A DNA stretch of 64,000 bases from RPQJ01 sp963732415. GTDB lineage: Bacteria; Pseudomonadota; Gammaproteobacteria; Steroidobacterales; Steroidobacteraceae. The notes under the pieces are model-generated. The model ran no database searches, was not told the origin of the DNA, and saw nothing but the letters and a program-made list of their open reading frames with translations. Shown one piece after another: positions 31,912 through 38,288 of the stretch (positions are counted from its first letter, which is position 1; each line of letters starts with the position of its first letter). The position numbers and the translations under genes are program-made. Location of the stretch: NCBI GenBank assembly GCA_963732415.1, contig CAVSZK010000019.1, positions 496,001-560,000 of the forward strand, written 5' to 3'.

Positions 31912-32760
31912 ATGATGCGTACCCAAAGAATATCCCTCGTACTACTCGCAGCAGCCAGCCTGCTGGTCGGCTGCACCAAGCCGGCCGGCGATACCGGCGA
32001 TGCGGCGAAGCCGGCGGCCGACACCGCGAAGCCGGCGACCGGCACGGTTGCGACCGTAAACGGGCAGAAGATCCTGACCGAGACGTTCGACGTTTTCGTG
32101 CAGGCGGTTACCGGCAAGCCTGCCTCAGAAGCCGCACCCGAGCAGAAGTCGCAGGCGCTCGACCAGTTGATCGACATGACGATCGTCGCGCAGGCGGCAG
32201 AAAAGGAAGGCCTGCAGAATGAGCCGGCGACCAAGGCGCGTATCTCGTTGCTGACCACGCAGATTCTTGCGCAGGCCGCCACCGAGAAGTACCTGAAGGC
32301 ACATCCGGTATCTGAAACCGAGGTCAAGGCCGATTACGACTCGCAGGTCGCCAACATTCCGATGGAGTACAAGGCTCAGCACATCCTCGTGGACACGAAG
32401 GAGCAGGCTGAGTCGATCATCAAGGAACTCGACGGCGGTGCCGACTTCGCCAAGCTCGCGGCCAAGGACTCCAAGGACCCGAGCGGTAAGAGCGGCGGCG
32501 ATCTAGGTTGGTTCAGCCTGCAGTCGATGGTCAAGCCGTTCAGTGACGCCGTCGCAGCGCTCAAGAAAGGCGAGACAACGCAGCAACCGGTCGAAACCCA
32601 ATATGGCTGGCACGTGATCCGTCTGGAAGACACGCGGACACCGACCGTCCCGGCGTTCGAAGACGTCAAGCAGCAGGTCGAACAGATGACTCAGCGAAAG
32701 AAGGTCGAGGCCTATCTCGAAGAACTTCGCAAGAGCGCGAAAATCCAGAAAACAGAATAA
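31912..32760 (+). CDS. Parvulin-type peptidyl-prolyl isomerase lipoprotein
   Basis: A 282-residue periplasmic foldase. The signal ends in lipobox LLVGC (Cys about 21), predicting a lipid-anchored protein, followed by an Ala/Lys/Asp linker. A SurA-like N-terminal helical region (about 45-140) precedes one rotamase domain from about 145 (AQHILVDTKEQAE; GGDLGWFS; QYGWHVIRLED). It resembles PpiC/PrsA-like proteins. The start is at 31912 or the next Met (31915). A clear terminator follows at 32787. It is the last gene of the yciB-bolA block before the accessory region. Confidence 0.92.
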   Translation: MMRTQRISLVLLAAASLLVGCTKPAGDTGDAAKPAADTAKPATGTVATVNGQKILTETFDVFVQAVTGKPASEAAPEQKSQALDQLIDMTIVAQAAEKEGLQNEPATKARISLLTTQILAQAATEKYLKAHPVSETEVKADYDSQVANIPMEYKAQHILVDTKEQAESIIKELDGGADFAKLAAKDSKDPSGKSGGDLGWFSLQSMVKPFSDAVAALKKGETTQQPVETQYGWHVIRLEDTRTPTVPAFEDVKQQVEQMTQRKKVEAYLEELRKSAKIQKTE

Positions 32761-32786
32761 CTGTCAAGCCCCGTTTCAGGGCGAAG

Positions 32787-32825
32787 CGGCCGGACTCCCG
32801 AGAGGGGTTCCGGCCGTTTTCTTTT
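32787..32825 (+). terminator. Rho-independent terminator after the parvulin gene
   Basis: CGGCCGGA pairs with TCCGGCCG around a 14-nt loop, followed by TTTTCTTTT on the plus strand. Confidence 0.85.
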
Positions 32826-33284
32826 GCGCCGTGCCAAGTGACAACCGACCAGGAACCGGACCCTTCGGCAATCACCCTTTGCCACCCAGTCGGCGTCGAA
32901 GCGAGCCCGTGCCAGCACTCCGCAGGGGAGTCCACGGCGGTAGGCCGTCGTATACCTGCTACCGCCACTGATAGTTAACTCTTATTCTAATTAATGATCA
33001 TATCTTTTTGTTTATTAAGATATTTAATCTGATGACCGCAGAAGTGTGACGCCCGTCACAGTTAGTCCTTCTGTGCGCCAAAACAGGCAAGGCAACTGGT
33101 ACGCGCGGCTTTACATAGCCCAACCGCCCGACCGCCTGGCCGCGCCTTGTGAACTGCTTGCAGCGATTCTAGGCTGCCGCCCCATTACCTTGAAATTGCG
33201 AGGAATTGCCCCTCGGCACCCCGCCGGCCGCAACGCAGCATGCGCATTAGCTGCCATCCGTAAGTGTACGAATATGTTGAACTC
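32826..33284. other. Long non-coding segment with AT-rich tract
   Basis: No convincing gene was seen in either strand. A strongly AT-rich tract occupies about 32975-33032, unlike the GC-rich surroundings, and is followed at once by a CRP-type palindrome (33042-33063). The rest (33064-33284) is unassigned; TACATA at 33112-33117 could be a -10 placing the palindrome near -71. A small RNA here cannot be excluded. Confidence 0.6.
33042..33063. promoter_or_regulatory. CRP/FNR-family operator, near-consensus
   Basis: AAgTGTGA, six nt, TCACAgTT. Both TGTGA/TCACA half-sites are perfect with the exact CRP spacing, and the flanking AA and TT also match the E. coli CRP consensus. A Vfr- or Clp-like regulator would bind the same motif. 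It is about 225 nt upstream of the promoter found for the DUF6502-like gene. Confidence 0.65.
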
Positions 33285-33312
33285 TTGACCGGACCTGCCC
33301 GGCGGATATAGT
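33285..33312 (+). promoter_or_regulatory. Sigma70 promoter of the DUF6502/repeat-protein unit
   Basis: TTGACC (33285-33290), a 16-nt spacer, then TATAGT (33307-33312). Both boxes match 5 of 6 consensus bases. The predicted start near 33319 falls inside the palindrome at 33315-33326. Confidence 0.7.
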
Positions 33313-33314
33313 CC

Positions 33315-33326
33315 AACTCCGGAGTT
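33315..33326. promoter_or_regulatory. Perfect 12-bp palindrome over the predicted transcription start
   Basis: AACTCCGGAGTT, a perfect inverted repeat 3 nt after the -10 box. The position suits a repressor operator. Autoregulation by the downstream predicted helix-turn-helix protein is an inference. Confidence 0.5.
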
Positions 33327-33390
33327 AACAATAACCCTCATGACAGCGGCAGTTGCACATTGGACGGCGCCGCCCGTTTTCGGGCTAGGA

Positions 33391-34230
33391 ATGAGCGACA
33401 GCGTTACAAAACCGTTGCTTGCAGCATGCCGACACCTGCTGCACCCGTTAGTGCGAACTCTTGTTCGCCACGGGATCAATTACGGCGAATTTTCTGACGC
33501 CGTGCGGGGCGCCTACATCGACATTGCGTCGGCTGACCTCATGCCGCAGGACCGACCACAAACTGACGCGCGGCTAGGGATTCTTACCGGTATGACGGCT
33601 CAGGAAGTCCATCGCATCCGCACCATGGACGCGACGGACGATTCCGAGGTTGGAGTCAACCAGGTTGCGCGCGTCCTGCAAGGCTGGAGCCAGGACCCTG
33701 AATATCTCGGGCCGTATGGTCTCCCCTTAGAGGTTCCGTTCGCCGGCGACAGAACGTCATTTGAGGAACTGGCTGACCGCTATGCAAACGGCGCCGCGCC
33801 ACGAGCCCTGCTCAAGGAACTAGTTCGAGTCGGCGCCGCCATCGAGACAAGCGACGGATATGTCCGTCTACTAAATCGCACTTATGTACCGTCGCCTCTT
33901 GATCCTATCGGCCTCGAGCGGCTTGGAAACGTGGTCAACTATTTCATCGATACAGTCGACTTTAACCTACAAAAACGGCAGCAGGGCGAAGGTCGTTTTG
34001 AACGCTATGCAATCACTATGGAAGGCCTAGCGCCTGCCTCGTTCGAAGCGTTCGACAAACTGGTTCGCGAGAAAGGCCAGGAATTTCTTGAAATTCTCGA
34101 CGACTGGCTAGGCCAGCATGAAGTGAAGGGCGGACACAGATTGCCGGCAGACAAATCAATTCGGACCGGAGTGGGACTGTTCCACTTCGTCGATCGCTTT
34201 CCAAGCACCCATGACGATAGCTTCCGTTGA
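33391..34230 (+). CDS. DUF6502-like protein, predicted DNA-binding (paralogue 1)
   Basis: A 279-residue cytoplasmic protein of unknown function, matching the DUF6502 pattern as I remember it. The N-terminal helical part (PLVRTLVRHGINYGEF, about 20-35) is followed by a likely helix-turn-helix (ARLGILTGMTAQEVHRIR, about 60-77). The C-terminal part ends in TGVGLFHFVDRF. It aligns end to end with the minus-strand protein at 36720-37583. The ATG at 33391 is chosen because the paralogues then align residue for residue from Met1; an in-frame ATG at 33340 would add 17 residues. No good Shine-Dalgarno was seen. The repeat-protein gene starts 52 nt downstream, so cotranscription is likely. Confidence 0.85.
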   Translation: MSDSVTKPLLAACRHLLHPLVRTLVRHGINYGEFSDAVRGAYIDIASADLMPQDRPQTDARLGILTGMTAQEVHRIRTMDATDDSEVGVNQVARVLQGWSQDPEYLGPYGLPLEVPFAGDRTSFEELADRYANGAAPRALLKELVRVGAAIETSDGYVRLLNRTYVPSPLDPIGLERLGNVVNYFIDTVDFNLQKRQQGEGRFERYAITMEGLAPASFEAFDKLVREKGQEFLEILDDWLGQHEVKGGHRLPADKSIRTGVGLFHFVDRFPSTHDDSFR

Positions 34231-34282
34231 TCGTTCGATTCGGCGTCGCAGCATTATGCTTTACAAAAAAGGGGACATTAGG

Positions 34283-36613
34283 ATGAGCAGTTCCTGTCGC
34301 ATATCGGCAATTGCTATTGCTGTATCGCTAGCCATTGCCGGGGCGTCCGCATCGGCCGCCATCATCGGTGGAGACGCTGCCGCGATCATCGGCGGTGACG
34401 CCAACGCGATCATCGGCGGCGATGTCGTCAAGGCCAAGCGCGCCAACGCCATCATTGGCGGCGATGCCAGCGCCATCATCGGTGGAGACGCTGCCGCGAT
34501 CATCGGCGGCGATGTCGTCAAGGCCAAGCGCGCCAACGCCATCATTGGCGGCGATGCCAGCGCCATCATCGGTGGAGACGCTGCCGCGATCATCGGCGGC
34601 GATGTCGTCAAGGCCAAGCGCGCCAACGCCATCATCGGTGGAGACGCTGCCGCGATCATTGGCGGCGATGCCAGCGCCATCATCGGTGGAGACGCTGCCG
34701 CGATCATCGGCGGTGACGCCAACGCGATCATCGGCGGCGATGTCGTCAAGGCCAAGCGCGCCAACGCCATCATTGGCGGCGATGCCAGCGCCATCATCGG
34801 TGGAGACGCTGCCGCGATCATCGGCGGTGACGCCAACGCGATCATCGGCGGCGATGTCGTCAAGGCCAAGCGCGCCAACGCCATCATCGGTGGAGACGCT
34901 GCCGCGATCATCGGCGGCGATGTCGTCAAGGCCAAGCGCGCCGACGCGATCATCGGCGGCGATGTCGTCAAGGCCAAGCGCGCCAACGCCATCATCGGTG
35001 GAGACGCTGCCGCGATCATCGGCGGTGACGCTGCCGCGATCATCGGTGGAGACGCTGCCGCGATCATCGGCGGCGATGTCGTCAAGGCCAAGCGCGCCAA
35101 CGCCATCATTGGCGGCGATGCCAGCGCCATCATCGGTGGAGACGCTGCCGCGATCATCGGCGGTGACGCTGCCGCGATCATCGGTGGAGACGCTGCCGCG
35201 ATCATTGGCGGCGATGCCAACGCGATCATCGGCGGCGATGTCGTCAAGGCCAAGCGCGCCAACGCCATCATTGGCGGCGATGCCAGCGCCATCATCGGTG
35301 GAGACGCTGCCGCGATCATCGGCGGTGACGCTGCCGCCATCATCGGTGGAGACGCTGCCGCGATCATCGGCGGTGACGCCAACGCGATCATCGGCGGCGA
35401 TGTCGTCAAGGCCAAGCGCGCCAACGCCATCATCGGTGGAGACGCTGCCGCGATCATCGGCGGTGACGCTGCCGCCATCATCGGTGGAGACGCTGCCGCG
35501 ATCATCGGCGGTGACGCCAACGCGATCATCGGCGGCGATGTCGTCAAGGCCAAGCGCGCCAACGCCATCATTGGCGGCGATGCCAGCGCCATCATCGGTG
35601 GAGACGCTGCCGCGATTATCGGCGGTGACGCTGCCGCCATCATCGGTGGAGACGCTGCCGCGATCATCGGTGGAGACGCTGCCGCGATCATCGGCGGTGA
35701 CGCCAACGCGATCATCGGCGGCGATGTCGTCAAGGCCAAGCGCGCCAACGCCATCATCGGTGGAGACGCTGCCGCGATCATCGGCGGTGACGCTGCCGCC
35801 ATCATCGGTGGAGACGCTGCCGCGATCATCGGTGGAGACGCTGCCGCGATCATTGGCGGCGATGTCGTCAAGGCCAAGCGCGCCAACGCCATCATCGGTG
35901 GAGACGCTGCCGCGATCATCGGCGGTGACGCTGCCGCGATCATCGGTGGAGACGCTGCCGCGATCATTGGCGGCGATGCCAACGCGATCATCGGCGGCGA
36001 TGTCGTCAAGACCAAGCGCGCCAACGCCATCATTGGCGGCGATGCCAGCGCCATCATTGGCGGCGATGCCAGCGCCATCATCGGTGGAGACGCTGCCGCG
36101 ATCATTGGCGGCGATGTCGTCAAGGCCAAGCGCGCCAACGCCATCATTGGCGGCGATCTGCTTTCAACCTACGCTCCGGGTACTCTGGTTCAGGGGCCGG
36201 TTGAGAAAGTCGACGTCAGTAGCGGCCAGGTTACGATACTTGGACAGACATATCAGGGCCCAGCCGGTAGTCCTGCGCTGCAGGCGATGGCAGACCAACT
36301 GTCCGGCGGCGTCACAATTTTTGCAGCCGTCTCTGGAACCAAGGACGCGGGAGGCAATTTCCACGCCACGAGCCTTAAAGCCAAGCCTGTTTCGTACGCG
36401 GCAGGTGCAACTAAGGTATTCGTACTGGGGCGTGTGACCGCGGCCAAGACATCCACGGGGTCTTTCGCGATTGGACGTCTTGCGGTCGACTACACTTCGC
36501 TCCTGTCAGCGGGAGCAATTGAGCTGAAGCCCGGACAGGTTGTCGCTGTCGTCGGCGTGCAAGCGGATAAAGGCTCAGCAGTACAGGCGATGCAGGTACG
36601 TATCCTGAATTGA
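34283..36613 (+). CDS. Exported AIIGGD-repeat protein with DUF5666-like C-terminus
   Basis: A 776-residue protein in three parts. Residues 1-25 are a clean signal peptide (MSSSCR, hydrophobic core, ASASA). Residues 26-625 are only repeats: 64 copies of AIIGGD joined by two residues (AA 31, AS 9, AN 8) or by 15 basic eight-residue spacers VVK(A/T)KRA(N/D). Residues 626-776 form two beta-rich modules (GPVEKVDVSSGQVTILGQ; GRVTAAKTSTGSFAIGRL, then LKPGQVVAVVGVQ) resembling DUF5666. The repeat part uses ten amino acids only and has no aromatic, Cys, Pro, Leu, Met, His, Glu or Gln. The ATG at 34283, with AAAAGGGG 8-9 nt upstream, gives the signal peptide; an ATG at 34257 would add nine residues. 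A terminator follows. Function unknown: a surface fibre or matrix protein, a metal-binding beta-roll, or a precursor cut at KAKR are all open. Confidence 0.9.
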   Translation: MSSSCRISAIAIAVSLAIAGASASAAIIGGDAAAIIGGDANAIIGGDVVKAKRANAIIGGDASAIIGGDAAAIIGGDVVKAKRANAIIGGDASAIIGGDAAAIIGGDVVKAKRANAIIGGDAAAIIGGDASAIIGGDAAAIIGGDANAIIGGDVVKAKRANAIIGGDASAIIGGDAAAIIGGDANAIIGGDVVKAKRANAIIGGDAAAIIGGDVVKAKRADAIIGGDVVKAKRANAIIGGDAAAIIGGDAAAIIGGDAAAIIGGDVVKAKRANAIIGGDASAIIGGDAAAIIGGDAAAIIGGDAAAIIGGDANAIIGGDVVKAKRANAIIGGDASAIIGGDAAAIIGGDAAAIIGGDAAAIIGGDANAIIGGDVVKAKRANAIIGGDAAAIIGGDAAAIIGGDAAAIIGGDANAIIGGDVVKAKRANAIIGGDASAIIGGDAAAIIGGDAAAIIGGDAAAIIGGDAAAIIGGDANAIIGGDVVKAKRANAIIGGDAAAIIGGDAAAIIGGDAAAIIGGDAAAIIGGDVVKAKRANAIIGGDAAAIIGGDAAAIIGGDAAAIIGGDANAIIGGDVVKTKRANAIIGGDASAIIGGDASAIIGGDAAAIIGGDVVKAKRANAIIGGDLLSTYAPGTLVQGPVEKVDVSSGQVTILGQTYQGPAGSPALQAMADQLSGGVTIFAAVSGTKDAGGNFHATSLKAKPVSYAAGATKVFVLGRVTAAKTSTGSFAIGRLAVDYTSLLSAGAIELKPGQVVAVVGVQADKGSAVQAMQVRILN
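34358..36157 (+). repeat. 1,800-bp tandem repeat of 24-bp and 42-bp units (64 copies)
   Basis: Units of 24 bp (AIIGGD plus two residues) and 42 bp (AIIGGD plus spacer) form 15 blocks, each closed by a 42-bp unit, plus a final half unit. Units per block, in order, are 3,3,3,5,4,2,1,4,6,6,5,7,5,5,4,1. Two blocks (34448-34537 and 34538-34627) are identical 90-bp duplicates. The hexapeptide has at least seven DNA spellings, differing only at synonymous sites. All unit lengths are multiples of three, so copy changes keep the frame. Confidence 0.97.
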
Positions 36614-36633
36614 CCTGGTCTGCCAATTGAGAG

Positions 36634-36664
36634 AACGGGCGCCTTGATCGGCGCCCGTTTTTTT
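36634..36664 (+). terminator. Rho-independent terminator after the repeat-protein gene
   Basis: AACGGGCGCC, loop TTGATC, GGCGCCCGTT, with a run of seven T. It separates the gene from the convergent DUF6502-like paralogue. Confidence 0.92.
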
Positions 36665-36719
36665 GGCTAGCGGTATGCCTTCAATCCGGCGACCGAGGAA
36701 AATACGATATTTCTAACCG

Positions 36720-37583
36720 CTACCGCGCGTTAGACGTTGACTCGTCGACACCGCCAGGGACTGGCCCCTCAAAATAGAAGACCCCTACCCCAACGCGGAC
36801 CGGTGAATCGGTCGTATCGTCCTCCTCCGAGCTGCCTTCATTCGAACTCAACCAGTCATCAACGGATTGGACAAAGTCCTTACAGCGCACGCGCGCAACT
36901 TGGCGGAACAGAGGAACAGCAGCTGGAAGGAGTCGATCGGAGTAGGTGAACCTTTGTAGGAAAGGGTCTGTCACTTTTGGTTCTGTATTTCGCGCCAACC
37001 CCTCCATGACCGGGTGCACGATTTGCGACAGGCCAATCACCAAGTCTTCGTCGATGTTTCCGGGCACGAAATGGCGCTTAACCGCTTTTAATTCTCCTGA
37101 AGCTGTCTCAACAATAGAGCCCGCGGCAAGCAACTCGGCCCGAACGGCCCCAGGCGGCACATCGCCCCCGATCGCTCGAACCAAGGTGGCAAATGAATGC
37201 TCACCGGTATTGAAAAGAAGTTCCTTAGGTTGGCCCGAATTGTCAATGAAACGCGCATCCGAAAACCAATACTGAAGGGTTCTTGCAGCGTAACTGACAT
37301 TCTGAAAGTGGCCCACTAGATCTCTTTCCGTCGGCCGATCAAACGCGACGTCCCTCAAGCGAGCGACTTCTTTGCGCGATAGCCCGGTGCGGACAGCAAT
37401 TCTCGACACGTTGGCTCGATGTCCTCGACGATCACGCTCGCCGGCAGCCTCCTCCAGAAACGCTCGCTTCGCGGCTTCCGCGAATTGTTTGTAATTGATC
37501 CCAGAACGAAGTAACACTCGCGCAAGCGGCCGCAGGCAATTGATCGTTGCCGCGAGGACCCGGTCCTGGATCGTGCTACCCAT
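36720..37583 (-). CDS. DUF6502-like protein, predicted DNA-binding (paralogue 2)
   Basis: A 287-residue cytoplasmic protein, full-length paralogue of the one at 33391-34230. It shares the N-terminal LRPLARVLLRSGINYKQF (about 17-34), a clearer helix-turn-helix (VSRIAVRTGLSRKEVARLR, about 59-77) and the ending VRVGVGVFYFEGPV. An acidic insert (SSEEDDTTDS) precedes that ending. It converges on the repeat-protein gene with 106 nt between them. It lies 75 nt downstream of orn on the same strand, so it may depend on the orn promoter. Codon choice is less GC-biased than in neighbouring genes. Function unknown. Confidence 0.85.
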   Translation of the reverse strand: MGSTIQDRVLAATINCLRPLARVLLRSGINYKQFAEAAKRAFLEEAAGERDRRGHRANVSRIAVRTGLSRKEVARLRDVAFDRPTERDLVGHFQNVSYAARTLQYWFSDARFIDNSGQPKELLFNTGEHSFATLVRAIGGDVPPGAVRAELLAAGSIVETASGELKAVKRHFVPGNIDEDLVIGLSQIVHPVMEGLARNTEPKVTDPFLQRFTYSDRLLPAAVPLFRQVARVRCKDFVQSVDDWLSSNEGSSEEDDTTDSPVRVGVGVFYFEGPVPGGVDESTSNAR

Positions 37584-37658
37584 TTCTGAAACTCAATGAA
37601 TCTAGGTGTTGAGCTGGCCGAACGAACAGGTCCTGAACATCCTGGGTTTCTGTGGACT

Positions 37659-38204
37659 TCATGCGCACCGCACGAACGTCCGACGATAATGCCTCAGCTC
37701 CTCGATCGACTCGCGAACGTCGTCGAGCGCCGAATGTATCGACTCCTTATGCACACCTGCGAGCACGCCTGGTGCCCAGCGACGTGCCAGTTCTTTCAGC
37801 GTACTGACATCGAGATTCCGATAGTGAAAGAACTTCTCGAGCGCTGGCATTTCGCGCGCCAGGAAGCGGCGGTCCTGGCAGATGCTGTTGCCGCACATCG
37901 GAGAGGCTCCGCGGAGAGCGTACAGGTCCAGGAACCTGATCGTCTGCTCTTCCGCCTCGGCTGCATCGACCCGACTCGCTCTCACCCGCCCCACGAGCCC
38001 CGAGGCTCCGTGCGTCGTGCGATTCCACTCATCCATTTTCTCGAGTATTTCGTCGCTTCGGTGCACCGCAATCACTGGGCCTTCTGCGACCAAATTCAGG
38101 TGCGAGTCAGTCACGATTGTCGCGATCTCGATAATGTGATCGAGCGCCGGGTCCAGCCCGGTCATCTCAAGATCTATCCAGACGAGGTTATCCTCAATAG
38201 ACAC
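37659..38204 (-). CDS. orn: Oligoribonuclease
   Basis: 3'-5' exoribonuclease of the DEDDh family that degrades di- to pentanucleotides, including pGpG from cyclic-di-GMP. It has 181 residues: WIDLEMTGLDP (metal Asp and Glu), CGNSICQDRRFL, and the HSALDDVRESIEELR ending. The GTG at 38204 gives SIEDNLVWIDLEM, like E. coli Orn. It is divergent from the M48 peptidase and rsgA, a conserved trio. Confidence 0.96.
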   Translation of the reverse strand: MSIEDNLVWIDLEMTGLDPALDHIIEIATIVTDSHLNLVAEGPVIAVHRSDEILEKMDEWNRTTHGASGLVGRVRASRVDAAEAEEQTIRFLDLYALRGASPMCGNSICQDRRFLAREMPALEKFFHYRNLDVSTLKELARRWAPGVLAGVHKESIHSALDDVRESIEELRHYRRTFVRCA

Positions 38205-38288
38205 AGCCAGACCGCCATCGCGCCGAATGGCGCCTGATTGTGGACGATTCTAGCAAAAGTTAAGCTGCCCCCGGTTCGACCTCATTCA

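Noticed and set aside
32666..32968. A 100-residue minus-strand frame covering the parvulin 3' end and terminator
   Set aside because: It crosses a clear terminator, overlaps a certain gene and shows no signal, domain or ribosome binding site.
34271..34279. GGGGACATT upstream of the repeat gene as a second copy of the uvrB-end palindrome
   Set aside because: Only nine bases match and there is no inverted arm. A chance match of this length is plausible in 64 kb, and the G-run fits a ribosome binding site.
34261..36147. A 628-residue open frame on the minus strand (PPM/SPPMI repeats) and another long plus-strand frame (34335-36437) across the repeat array
   Set aside because: Repeat units of 24 and 42 bp are multiples of three and lack stops in several frames. 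Only the AIIGGD frame has a signal peptide, a non-repeat C-terminal domain, a terminator and synonymous-site variation.
34358..36157. CRISPR array
   Set aside because: The repeats are in-frame coding units without unique spacers, and no cas genes are present.
34358..36157. RTX toxin calcium repeats
   Set aside because: The unit is AIIGGDxx with period 8 or 14, not the nonapeptide GGxGxDxUx. The protein has an N-terminal signal peptide, and no type I secretion genes are adjacent.
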